Of a DNA stretch of 54,789 nucleotides, positions 16,216 through 25,641 are shown piece by piece. The notes beneath the pieces are model-generated. The model worked only from the letters and a program-made list of their open reading frames with translations, was not told where the DNA came from and did no database searches. This stretch comes from a virus. Location: positions 1 to 54,789 of the IMG/VR virus record IMGVR_UViG_3300044627_002836; one strand, 5' to 3'. Positions within the stretch are counted from its first letter, which is position 1, and the number at the start of each line of letters is the position of its first letter. Position numbers and translations under genes: made by a program.

Positions 16216-16871
16216 GAAACGTTATTTCAAGAATACGTACACAGGTTAAGGCTGTTAGGCAAGATGCTTTCTTGACTGATCGGGCCATTTATGCTTTTAT
16301 ATTAAAGCATAGTAAGTGGCTCATGAAAAGAGAAGATAGTAAAAATAAACTTCTTGGTTATTCTGGTATTATACAAACCTTGGATTTTGTTGAATTAGAA
16401 GAAATTGATAAAGTGGAAGCTAAGTGTACAGGAGTATCTTCAGATTGTGTTATTAAAAGAACTAAATCTGTAATGCCTGTATTTATGCAGGGATATTATG
16501 GTCCACTAATTAGAAGTGTAACTTCTTTAGATGCATCTGAAGAACTTCAAATTACCAATCCTAGTACGTATTTGGTAATGAGTAGAAGCAAAAACTTCAA
16601 ATATAATAAAACTAAATACTATTGGTATTTAAATGATTATTTATATTTTCCTAATTTAGAATGGGATGCTATTCGTGTAGAAGGAATATTTGAAGATGAT
16701 ATTTCTAATTTTACTTGTGCACAAGATAGTTGTGTTCAGAAAGTTGATCAACCTTTTAATGTACCTGATTATCTTTCTGGTGAGATAGAAAATAATGTAT
16801 TTAAAGATCTTGTAGGAATGCTTCAACTACCCTCAGATGTAAGTGCAGATAAGCAAAATATAAGTAGATGA
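16197..16871 (+). CDS. Tail ring-type structural protein (224 aa)
   Basis: A 224-residue protein beginning GRTTIGNVISRIRTQVKA, then FLTDRAIYAFILKHSKWLMKRED, a helical start like that of head-tail adaptor/ring proteins of crAss-like and other podoviruses. The middle is beta structure (residues ~60-160), with a long acidic loop carrying Cys (FTCAQDSCVQ) near residue 180. The C-terminus (PDYLSGEIENNVFKDLVGMLQLPSD) is a typical oligomer-contact tail. It overlaps its neighbours on both sides, by 19 and 4 bases. Position directly before another ring-like gene and the stabilization protein supports a portal-proximal tail ring. Confidence 0.65.
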   Translation: MGRTTIGNVISRIRTQVKAVRQDAFLTDRAIYAFILKHSKWLMKREDSKNKLLGYSGIIQTLDFVELEEIDKVEAKCTGVSSDCVIKRTKSVMPVFMQGYYGPLIRSVTSLDASEELQITNPSTYLVMSRSKNFKYNKTKYYWYLNDYLYFPNLEWDAIRVEGIFEDDISNFTCAQDSCVQKVDQPFNVPDYLSGEIENNVFKDLVGMLQLPSDVSADKQNISR

Positions 16872-17734
16872 AAACAGAACTTTCATATAAAACATTTGAT
16901 GAACTTCTTAGTGAGGTGGCAACAGACTTTGCCACTTATAACAATGAGGGGATGATTGAACCAGGTCAACTTATCAAGGTGGCTCAAAGAGTTAGTTATG
17001 ATTTGGGTCTTAGAATACATGGTACAAAAGAAAAAGTTTTAGAGGTAACAAATAAAAAAACAAAGCTTCCTGATGATTTTTATGTTTTAAACTATGCTTA
17101 TTTATGTGGTAAGTATAGTGTTACAAATGCTGTCCTATCAGGAAGACAAACAGAAGATGTTATTTTAAATAGTTCTTATTGTTCTAAATGTGGAGAGCCC
17201 GATCCTACATGCACTTGTGAAAAAACATACACTATTGAATGTAACACAGGAGAGAAGATATTTGTACAGGTGGTTGAAAAAAGAAAATATGAAACCAGGG
17301 TGTATGATAGTTTTACACCTATCAGCATTGCAACATCTACTGGAAGAATAGATGCTCTAGATGATTCTAAACCAGCTGGTTATATTAAGAACAAGTTTAT
17401 ATACACTAATATAGAAGAGGGAAGTTTGTTTATATCTTATGAAGGTGCTCTAGAAGATGAACATGGAAACTTGTTAGTATTAGATCACCCTATGATTAAT
17501 GAATATTATGAATATGCTTTTAAGCAAAGGATTCTTGAAAATCTATACATTAATGGAGAAGATGTAATGCAAAAAATGCAACTTATAGAACAGCGTCTTA
17601 GAGCTGCTCGTAATAATGCTTTAACAATAGTGAACACTCCAAATTTTTCAGAAATGAAGAAATTATGGGAAACAAACCGTAAAGCTCAATATGGACGATA
17701 TTATAATATGTTCAAATCAGGAGAAAGCTGGTAA
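16868..17734 (+). CDS. Tail ring-type structural protein with Cys cluster (288 aa)
   Basis: A 288-residue protein overlapping the upstream stop as ATGA. The N-terminal helices (FDELLSEVATDF, GQLIKVAQRVSYDLGLRIHG) and the C-terminal helices (EYYEYAFKQRILENLY and MQLIEQRLRAARNNALTIVNTPNF) are of the kind found in crAss-like ring proteins. The middle contains C105-x2-C108-x6-C115-x-C117, able to bind zinc or make disulfides. Beta structure follows (YETRVYDSFTPIS). It is expected to form a ring in the short tail between portal and muzzle. The assignment rests on operon order and fold-like pattern, not on alignment. Confidence 0.65.
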   Translation: MKTELSYKTFDELLSEVATDFATYNNEGMIEPGQLIKVAQRVSYDLGLRIHGTKEKVLEVTNKKTKLPDDFYVLNYAYLCGKYSVTNAVLSGRQTEDVILNSSYCSKCGEPDPTCTCEKTYTIECNTGEKIFVQVVEKRKYETRVYDSFTPISIATSTGRIDALDDSKPAGYIKNKFIYTNIEEGSLFISYEGALEDEHGNLLVLDHPMINEYYEYAFKQRILENLYINGEDVMQKMQLIEQRLRAARNNALTIVNTPNFSEMKKLWETNRKAQYGRYYNMFKSGESW

Positions 17735-18101
17735 CACCTTCAGACGTTGCAGCACAACTATACAGTTTACAACTTATGGATGTAAGCTTGTTATTGCTGT
17801 AGTGGATAGTGTTAAAAAAGAGGTGGAGAAATTATATAAAAAATACAAGATTGATGAGGAATTTGATGATGATGCAGAAGGGGCATTAGTAATGCCTGAT
17901 ATGAAAACTTATTATTTACTTCTAGGAAAGGCGTTCATCACTCATAACACTATAGCTCATGAAGTGTTTCATGCATCTGTAAGAATTACAGAACATCGTG
18001 GAATAACTGATGAAGAAACTCAAGCTTGGATGGCAGGGCACATTACAGAGATATTATATAAGTTTTTAGAAAAAAAGAAGTTAGAAGTAAAACATGGCTG
18101 A
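17691..18101 (+). CDS. Small HExxH metallopeptidase-like protein (up to 136 aa)
   Basis: The core is TIAHEVFHASVRITEHRG with H90-E91-V-F-H94, a zincin-type zinc site, followed by an acidic helix DEETQAWMAGHITEILYKF that can supply the third ligand. Ahead of it are CKLVIAVVDSVKKEVEKLYKKYKI and an acidic stretch. The start is uncertain. The ATG at 17691 makes a 44-base overlap with the ring gene and a poor N-terminus, while homology-like sequence seems to begin near residue 24, where only non-ATG codons exist; a GTG lies near 17801. It overlaps the stabilization gene by 8 bases. It may process virion proteins or act during entry. Confidence 0.68.
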   Translation: MDDIIICSNQEKAGNTFRRCSTTIQFTTYGCKLVIAVVDSVKKEVEKLYKKYKIDEEFDDDAEGALVMPDMKTYYLLLGKAFITHNTIAHEVFHASVRITEHRGITDEETQAWMAGHITEILYKFLEKKKLEVKHG

Positions 18102-21100
18102 GCAACAACAAAATCCTGGAGTGATCACTAACACCTTTAGTAATGGTATGGTGAAAGACTACAATGAAACATTTGTAGGAGAAGGATTATATACTCATGC
18201 TCGCAATGTTGTAAGTAATTCACATGATGGTCAGCTTGGTGTAAAAGGTAATGAGCCAGCTAACTTAAGTTGCATCACTCTTCCTTATAGCTTAATAGGA
18301 TGTATTCATCTTTCTGATGATCAATGGTCTGTATATACAACAGATGATACTAATTCTGAGATAGGAATATTTGATGAAAGTCAATGCACTTATACAAAGG
18401 TGGTAAATGATCCATGTTTAGGATTTAAAAGATCTAACTTAATTACAGGTGCTTCACGTAAACGTTATGATTGCGATAGACCTGTTTATTGGGTTGATGC
18501 ACTGAATCCAGATAGATTTATGGATCTTAGTAATCCCCCTTTTAAATATATAGAAACTATAGTTGATGGTTGTAAAGTAAAAACTATAACACAACCTTTA
18601 CAGCTTGATTGTGAAAAGATAAGACTTGCATCTTTAATACAACATCCTTGTTTAATCTTAAATAAAGGAAAAGTTGCAGGAACTTTACCTAATGGTTCTT
18701 ATCAAGTTGCTATAGCTTACACTGAAGATGGTGTTAGATTAACCGGGTATATTGGAATATCAGAAGTACAATCATTATTTACACATGAAAATGTTAGTTC
18801 TTCTTTAGAACTATCAATTACTACTATAGATACAACATTTGACGAATTTGAGTTAGTTGTAATTGGTCGTATTAATGGTACAACAGTAGTTAAAAAAATA
18901 GGAAACTACTCAACCTCACAAGGTAAAATATACATTGACAGGTGGGATCAAGAGTTTGAAACAGTGCCAATTAGTCAAGTGGTATTTAGAGGAGACTCTT
19001 CTGAAAAAAGTGATGCTATATACGAAGTGAATAATTATTTATTAAAAATTGGAGACTATTCAAAGTTTAAATTTAATTATCAAAAACAAGCTAATAATAT
19101 AAATGTTAGTTGGACAGCTGTTCAATATCCTTCTAATTATTATTTTAAAGGTGGAAATAATACTGGTTATTTAAGAGATGAACAATATTCATTTTTTATA
19201 AGATGGGTATACAACACTGGTGAACGTTCTGAGTCCTATCATATACCTGGAAGAGATGCTCTAGCTAGTGATAGAACTTTAGTAATGGGAGATGATGCTT
19301 TTGAAACATCTGGTATAGATTCTATTACAAGAGAAAGATGGCAGGTGTATAATACAGCCACTTTAGATAATCTAAATAGTTACACTCTTTCTGATGGAGG
19401 GCTTGTTATAGCATCAGGTAAAATGGGATTTTGGGAAAGCACTGAAAAATATCCAGATAACACTCCTGATATTTGGGGAACATTATGTGGAAAAAACATT
19501 AGACATCATAAGATGCCTGATGAAACTACAGCTCCATCCTTAAATTTATTTTCAAATAATGGTAAATTTATTAATATTCTTGGAGTTAACTTTAGTAATA
19601 TAACTCATCCTTTAGACAACCAAGGTAATCCTATACAGTCAATTGTAGGATATGAATTATTAAGAGGATCTAGAGAAGGTAATAAATCTATTATTGGAAA
19701 AGGACTGCTTAATAATATGAGGGAATATTCTATTCCTAATCAAACAACTAAAGGGCTTTTTCAAAATTATCCATACAATGATTTAAGACCAGATCCTTAT
19801 TTAACAGATTCTCCTAATTTAGATGGTCAATCTGCATTAAAAGGACAAGCTAATGTTTCCACTTCAAAAATGAGTGGCTATAAAAAGAATATATTTTCAT
19901 TTCATAGTCCTGATGTAACTTTTTCCAATCCTTTTTTAAATGCCAATGAACTAACTATTTATCAGGAAGTGTATGGTGAATCTAATGGTAGATTTGTTAA
20001 TTCTTGGAAACATCCTAAATTTAAAGTTTTAAGTAATTTTAGTTCAGTTTTCGGAGATGTAGCTTCTATAATAAGCACAGTTCAAACAGCTCTTGGAGCA
20101 CTTGGAGGAGGTCTTGATTTAAAAATTGAAGCTGATAAAGATGCTCCTGTATCAACAGGACTAACTTTAAATCCAAACTATGCTGGAGATACAGTTACTG
20201 TTTTTGGTTCAGGTGCCTCACCTTTAACTATTGCACAGTTTATTGCAGCAGGTGTTGCAAATGGACTTTTAATAGGTGCGTTGATAGGAACAGGTATTCT
20301 ACCAGCAATGTATAAACAACAGTATTTAAGACTTTTTATATATTTAATTCCTAAAAAACAATACTCAGCTCAATATAATTCACATGGTGTTTATGATGGA
20401 GGAGCCATACCAAAAAAAATAGGTAATAAAAGAAGAAAGATTAAAGAAGCATTATATATAGGAAGTGGAAATAGCCAGTTTAATTCTGACTATTTTGTTA
20501 ATAACACAGCTAGAAGTAATGTAGTTGTTTTAGAAACTGAAAAAGATTTGGATGATCCAACCACTACAGACAATAGTAGAGTGACATTAGGTGAAGCAAA
20601 TAGTAATTTATATCAAAATATTAAAACAACTATATCAAGTCACTATGGTGCTTTAAAAATTAGCATACCTTCTCAATATGGTCAATTAGGTGGAATAAAA
20701 CAATTTCCTATAAATGGAGGTTGTATTTTTAACACTACACCTGATAAGACTAAAAAGTTTAATACATCTTCTCCACTTTTTAACGGAGACACTTATATAA
20801 ATAAATTTACTGAAAAAAACACAATGTTCTTTTTCACTGATTGGATGATTGGTGAGCCTGATAGAACTGAATGGGATTACACTTTATATATGTATATTCC
20901 CTATCCAAGATTTTGGATAAATAATGTAGAAGAAAATGTAGCTTTTTTAGAAGCAGCTGATAATTATAGATCATTAGATAAAAGAACATCTGGTTTCTTA
21001 CATGTAAGTTCTGGATATTTTTATTTATTTAATTCTGGTGTTAGAGAGTTTTTTGTTGAAAGTGAGGTTAATTTAGCATATAGAGATTGGGAAGAAGATC

Positions 21101-22692
21101 CATCTAAGCGTCATTATGATTCTGATAGATACACTGATCTTGATAGTATGTTTAGAAGTGACATTATAAAAAGTGGAAACTTTTATAAATATGATTATAA
21201 CTTAAGTGTATCTAAATTATTTAATTCTCATATTACTTGGGGAAATATATTAGGTCTTGATTATGATCCTACCACTGCAGAAAAATGTTACGTATATAGA
21301 CCTAGTAGAGTTAGATATTCTCTTCCTCAATTTCAAGAATCAAAAAAAGATAACTGGAGAATATATTTAACTAACAATTATAAAGATTTTGACTCTCCTG
21401 TAACATCTATAAAATCTGTAAATAAAACAGGTGCTTTGTTTATGATGTCAAGACAGAGTCCTATGCAGTTTATGGGTGTAGAAGAACTGAAGCTAGATGG
21501 AACGGGTGCTAAAATTACAATAGGTGATGGGGGGCTTTTTAATCAACCTTTACAACAAATTGTAAATACCGAAAGTTCTTTTGAGTATGGTTCTTGCCAA
21601 AGTAAGTATTGTTCTATTAATACAATACACGGTGTTTTTTGGGTGAGTCAAAATCAGGGAAAGATATTTCAGTATGCTGGACAAATAAAAGAGATATCTA
21701 AAAATGGTCTTAAGTGGTGGTTTGCTAGATATTTACCTAGTGAACTATTAGCAGCGTATCCCACCTATCCTTATTTTGATAACCCGGTAATTGGTGTAGG
21801 GGTACAAATAATGTATGACAATACTAATGAGATTGTATATATTACTAAGAAAGACTATAAACCACTAAAAACCAATTTGTTATTTGACTCAAAAGGTTTT
21901 TATGAAATAAGTTCATCTAATGGTAAGGTGTACATTCCTTTAACTAACACTAGTTATTTTGAAGATGCTAGCTGGACTATATCATATGATCCAAACGGGA
22001 ATGATGGTAAAGGTGCTTGGGTTAGTTTTCATGACTGGATACCTAGCTTTTTAATTCCTGGGAAAGCTCATTTTATGAGTGTCAATCAAAATTCTATATG
22101 GAAGCATAATGTAAGATGTGATAAGTTCTGTAATTTTTATGGTGTAGATTATCCTTTTGAAATTGAGTTTATATCATCTACGGGTCAGCAAGTTGTTTCT
22201 ATGAGAAACGTAGAGTATATATTAGAAGCTTATAAAATTCACAATGAATGCAGAGATGAGTTCCATGTATTAGATGCAAACTTTGATCAGGCTATTATAT
22301 ATAATTCAGAACAAGTATCTGGACTTTTAGAACTAGAACTTAAGAATAAAACCAACCCGGTGGCAATGCTTAGTTATCCTCAGATAAGAGCACAATCTAT
22401 AGGAATAAACTATTCTAAAGAAGAGCAAAAGATTAGATTTAATCAATTTTGGGATATAACAAAAGAAAGAGGAGAGTTTGCCCCAAATACAAACATTCCA
22501 ATGTTTATTACAGAGGCTAATGGATATAAGTTTAAAATCAATCCAGCTTATGTAAACTATCAAAAGTCACCATTAGAGCGTAAGAAGTTTCGTCACAATT
22601 TAAATAAAGTGTTCTTAAGAAAGTTTAAAAGTGATGATGTAAAGATGTTATTTAAAATATCTAATCAGAAAATACAACTTAGTCAAAGGTAA
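18094..22692 (+). CDS. Tail stabilization (muzzle-like) protein of crAss type (1532 aa)
   Basis: A 1532-residue protein with the start layout of crAss-like tail stabilization proteins: NPGVITNTFSNGMVKDYNETFVGEGLYTHARNVVS. This is followed by beta-propeller-like repeats (IGCIHLSDDQWSVYTT, VYWVDALNPDRFMDLS) and a long, Tyr/Asn-rich beta body. In crassviruses this protein forms the muzzle around the tail exit. Residues ~710-742 are an unusually hydrophobic stretch (IAQFIAAGVANGLLIGALIG) that may be buried or membrane-active. The C-terminus is basic (KKFRHNLNKVFLRKFKSDD). Its ATG overlaps the peptidase gene by 8 bases, and its TAA overlaps the next ATG by one, so the operon is translationally coupled. 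Confidence 0.78.
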   Translation: MAEQQQNPGVITNTFSNGMVKDYNETFVGEGLYTHARNVVSNSHDGQLGVKGNEPANLSCITLPYSLIGCIHLSDDQWSVYTTDDTNSEIGIFDESQCTYTKVVNDPCLGFKRSNLITGASRKRYDCDRPVYWVDALNPDRFMDLSNPPFKYIETIVDGCKVKTITQPLQLDCEKIRLASLIQHPCLILNKGKVAGTLPNGSYQVAIAYTEDGVRLTGYIGISEVQSLFTHENVSSSLELSITTIDTTFDEFELVVIGRINGTTVVKKIGNYSTSQGKIYIDRWDQEFETVPISQVVFRGDSSEKSDAIYEVNNYLLKIGDYSKFKFNYQKQANNINVSWTAVQYPSNYYFKGGNNTGYLRDEQYSFFIRWVYNTGERSESYHIPGRDALASDRTLVMGDDAFETSGIDSITRERWQVYNTATLDNLNSYTLSDGGLVIASGKMGFWESTEKYPDNTPDIWGTLCGKNIRHHKMPDETTAPSLNLFSNNGKFINILGVNFSNITHPLDNQGNPIQSIVGYELLRGSREGNKSIIGKGLLNNMREYSIPNQTTKGLFQNYPYNDLRPDPYLTDSPNLDGQSALKGQANVSTSKMSGYKKNIFSFHSPDVTFSNPFLNANELTIYQEVYGESNGRFVNSWKHPKFKVLSNFSSVFGDVASIISTVQTALGALGGGLDLKIEADKDAPVSTGLTLNPNYAGDTVTVFGSGASPLTIAQFIAAGVANGLLIGALIGTGILPAMYKQQYLRLFIYLIPKKQYSAQYNSHGVYDGGAIPKKIGNKRRKIKEALYIGSGNSQFNSDYFVNNTARSNVVVLETEKDLDDPTTTDNSRVTLGEANSNLYQNIKTTISSHYGALKISIPSQYGQLGGIKQFPINGGCIFNTTPDKTKKFNTSSPLFNGDTYINKFTEKNTMFFFTDWMIGEPDRTEWDYTLYMYIPYPRFWINNVEENVAFLEAADNYRSLDKRTSGFLHVSSGYFYLFNSGVREFFVESEVNLAYRDWEEDPSKRHYDSDRYTDLDSMFRSDIIKSGNFYKYDYNLSVSKLFNSHITWGNILGLDYDPTTAEKCYVYRPSRVRYSLPQFQESKKDNWRIYLTNNYKDFDSPVTSIKSVNKTGALFMMSRQSPMQFMGVEELKLDGTGAKITIGDGGLFNQPLQQIVNTESSFEYGSCQSKYCSINTIHGVFWVSQNQGKIFQYAGQIKEISKNGLKWWFARYLPSELLAAYPTYPYFDNPVIGVGVQIMYDNTNEIVYITKKDYKPLKTNLLFDSKGFYEISSSNGKVYIPLTNTSYFEDASWTISYDPNGNDGKGAWVSFHDWIPSFLIPGKAHFMSVNQNSIWKHNVRCDKFCNFYGVDYPFEIEFISSTGQQVVSMRNVEYILEAYKIHNECRDEFHVLDANFDQAIIYNSEQVSGLLELELKNKTNPVAMLSYPQIRAQSIGINYSKEEQKIRFNQFWDITKERGEFAPNTNIPMFITEANGYKFKINPAYVNYQKSPLERKKFRHNLNKVFLRKFKSDDVKMLFKISNQKIQLSQR

Positions 22693-25637
22693 TGAAACGG
22701 ACAGATTCTATATTACAGCAGTTTTATATGTCTAGGCTTCCTAAAGCTCAGATGGGACTAGCCATATCTGATGGTACAAGGGTGGCACCAAGACCAAAAG
22801 CTTTAACTGAAGCTGAATATCAAGAAAATGAACGTGCTAGAAAAATAACAAAAGAAGGCACTGAAAGACGAAATAAGCAAATTTTAGAAGAAAGACAAAA
22901 AGCAAGAAATACAAAAGGTACATTTAAGGAAAAGAACTTTAACATAGGTGAGAAGTTTAGAATGTTTCCTGGTAGTGTAGGTGGTGCAGGAGAACTCTTT
23001 GATGACTATATCAATCCTTTAAAGTTTGTTGGAGACATGGCTTCAAATCTAGGTAATTCTAGAACACCCCAAGAAGCAGCTCTAAATGTAGCAATGACAG
23101 CAGGACTTGGTGCTCTTGGATTTGACCCATTAGGTAGTGGATTAAAATCTTCAGCTTTTAAAGAAGCACGTGCATCTTTTCCAAAATTTATAGATGAAGT
23201 TTCATATTCTATAAATAAACCTAAGTCTGTAGAACAAATAACTAATAAGAATTTATATAAAGAATTAGGATCTCCTTTGAATATTTCAGAAGGATTAAAT
23301 AATCAAGGTGTATTTAGTTTAAAAAGATTTCCTGACCATGTTGTAAAATTTGAGCCTGTTGAAACAGTAGGTAGAGGTATTGGTTATCCTGAATATACAA
23401 ATTTTGATTTTGTAAGTGCTATGAAAAATATAAAAGATAAACCTAACATAGCAAAGGTTAAAAATCAACTTAATGTAGAAAATAACAAGAGAGCTCTTAT
23501 AATGAATAGGATTGATGATGGATACCGTCCTTTAGATCTTAATCCTATCAATTATAGAAAAATGCCAGATGACTCAGTTCGTAAAATGTACTATGACTTA
23601 AAAGATGTTATTAACAATGATTTAGGTTTTGATTTTATGGGTAACAACTACCTATACAATCCTAAAACAAAAGATTTTTCATTATTTGATTTTTCTCCAC
23701 AATTTAAAGCAGGTAATGATGGTAATTCACAATTCTGGATTAATGATGTTTTAGGTAATACTAATAGTAATTTACTTGGTAAAGCTCAAGCTAATAAAAA
23801 CTTAAAAACAGCAATTATATCTAAGCTTGTTAATGATCATAGAGTGGCTGGACAAAATTTATTTAAAGAGATTGGTACAGGATATACATTACGAAGTCAT
23901 GCTGATATTTCAAAACTTCTTGATAAAGGTGATAAGTTTGCTTTTCAAAAATTTAATAATGCACTTAAAGATGTTGATATATATCAGCAAGGTGGTGTAA
24001 TAAAAGATGACAGAGGACAATGGGCACATCCAGGTAAAGTAACTCGTATATCTAGTCCTAATATAACTATGAAGGGTGTACCCTATCCTGTACTAGGTGT
24101 AGGTTCTAATGGTGAAGAACAAATGATGTATCCAGGACAAGAATATAATTTTGGTGGTGCATCTTATGTAGATGAATATCCTATGATGAAAAATGGTGGA
24201 GAAATGATTAAACGTAAAGATGGTAGTTATTCTAAAAGAGGACTCTGGGATAACATTAGAGCTAATAAAGGCTCAGGTAAAAAACCTAGTAAAGAAATGC
24301 TAGAACAAGAACGTAAAATAAAATCTAAAGAAATGAAATACGGAGGAACAAATAACTCAGGCTTTGAAGCTTTACCAGAATATGTACAAGCTAAAATATT
24401 AGCTAACATGGGATATGGTGGATATTATAATCCAATGATGGAAGAAGGTGGTGAACCTAATGGTGGCATGGCACTAGGTCAGATAATGGCTGTTTCAGAT
24501 AAGATGAATAAGCTTCGTCAGTTTATATCTCCTGATAAAAACTTAGATCCATGGATTGCTTCTAAGCTTGCAGTTATGGATGATAGTGCAGATGCTATTG
24601 CTAATTATATGATGTACAATCCTGAAGCTCAGGGTGATGAAGAAGAAATCTCACAAATGAGTAGAGGAGGATATGTTGTAAGTAGAAGTAGTGCACGTAA
24701 GGGTAAGACACATAAAGTGACAGGTCCTGATGGAACTGTTAAATACTTTGGTGATTCTAAGTTAGGACAGCATCCTGATGATCCTGAAAGAAAAAAAGCA
24801 TTCTATGCTCGTCATAAAAAGAATTTAGATTCTAATCCATATTTTAGAGCCTTTGCTAAAGAAACATGGCAGCAGGGTGGACAACCTGGTTTATCATTTT
24901 GGAATGCTAGTAAAACTCCACAAGGTGCTGTTACACCTACAGGAATGTCAAATTATTTTAATGATAATAAACAAGGTTTTGATCAAGCAAATTTTACTAA
25001 AAAGATGCAGGAGTTAAATCTTGATACATCAAGTAATGTATCATTACAACAAGATATGATGAAAAAATATCCTGATCTTGTAAATCAAGTGATGTCTGAA
25101 TATGGTGATACAAATGCAGGTAGATTTGATGATGGTATTATAGGAGCTAGAGTTATTAATGCTGCTAGTAAAATTCCTACTCAAACTAAACAAGTTCCTC
25201 CTCAAATACAACAATCAATGGCACCTCCTCCTGCTACATATAAAAATCCAAATGCAGGATATGTAGTTAATGTAAGAGGAGATGATAATGACGGAGCTTA
25301 TTATTTTCCTAGCTCTGAAAACTTTGACAAACTTAGTTCAGCAATACCTGGTGGTAAAGAATACAGAGATGGTTATAAAGGAGCAACAGTTAATATGACT
25401 AATGCAAACTTTATGAAACAATACGGAAACAACTACAAAGAAGCACTAGGTCAAGCATACAAACGTAATCCACAAAATCCTGAGCAGTATATTCCAATGC
25501 AAAGAAATGGAGGATCTACTTGGTCTGGTAATAACTGGTATCAAAATGGAGGTTTAGTAAATGGTGCAGAAATGGAAGTGACACCTGAACAAGCTGAGAT
25601 GTTACGTCAACAAGGTTATGAATTTGAAATAATTTAA
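22692..25637 (+). CDS. crAss-type Gly-rich virion protein with possible kinase-like domain (981 aa)
   Basis: A 981-residue multi-module protein. The N-terminus carries LPKAQMG, shared in style with the next gene. Residues ~180-345 resemble a kinase/aminoglycoside-phosphotransferase fold: VVKFEP with K219, a hinge-like RALIMNRIDDGYRPL, D314-FMGNN319 as catalytic loop, and FD333FS in the place of DFG, with D-D spacing of 19. Residues ~500-560 (KRKDGSYSKRGLWDNIRANK) and ~670-720 (KVTGPDGTVKYFGDSKLGQHP, YARHKKNL) are modules recurrent in crAss-like genomes. The C-terminus has Gly-rich short repeats (QNGGL). It is probably a virion or cargo protein. The kinase idea is an inference from motif spacing only. 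Confidence 0.6.
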   Translation: MKRTDSILQQFYMSRLPKAQMGLAISDGTRVAPRPKALTEAEYQENERARKITKEGTERRNKQILEERQKARNTKGTFKEKNFNIGEKFRMFPGSVGGAGELFDDYINPLKFVGDMASNLGNSRTPQEAALNVAMTAGLGALGFDPLGSGLKSSAFKEARASFPKFIDEVSYSINKPKSVEQITNKNLYKELGSPLNISEGLNNQGVFSLKRFPDHVVKFEPVETVGRGIGYPEYTNFDFVSAMKNIKDKPNIAKVKNQLNVENNKRALIMNRIDDGYRPLDLNPINYRKMPDDSVRKMYYDLKDVINNDLGFDFMGNNYLYNPKTKDFSLFDFSPQFKAGNDGNSQFWINDVLGNTNSNLLGKAQANKNLKTAIISKLVNDHRVAGQNLFKEIGTGYTLRSHADISKLLDKGDKFAFQKFNNALKDVDIYQQGGVIKDDRGQWAHPGKVTRISSPNITMKGVPYPVLGVGSNGEEQMMYPGQEYNFGGASYVDEYPMMKNGGEMIKRKDGSYSKRGLWDNIRANKGSGKKPSKEMLEQERKIKSKEMKYGGTNNSGFEALPEYVQAKILANMGYGGYYNPMMEEGGEPNGGMALGQIMAVSDKMNKLRQFISPDKNLDPWIASKLAVMDDSADAIANYMMYNPEAQGDEEEISQMSRGGYVVSRSSARKGKTHKVTGPDGTVKYFGDSKLGQHPDDPERKKAFYARHKKNLDSNPYFRAFAKETWQQGGQPGLSFWNASKTPQGAVTPTGMSNYFNDNKQGFDQANFTKKMQELNLDTSSNVSLQQDMMKKYPDLVNQVMSEYGDTNAGRFDDGIIGARVINAASKIPTQTKQVPPQIQQSMAPPPATYKNPNAGYVVNVRGDDNDGAYYFPSSENFDKLSSAIPGGKEYRDGYKGATVNMTNANFMKQYGNNYKEALGQAYKRNPQNPEQYIPMQRNGGSTWSGNNWYQNGGLVNGAEMEVTPEQAEMLRQQGYEFEII

Positions 25638-25641
25638 TATT

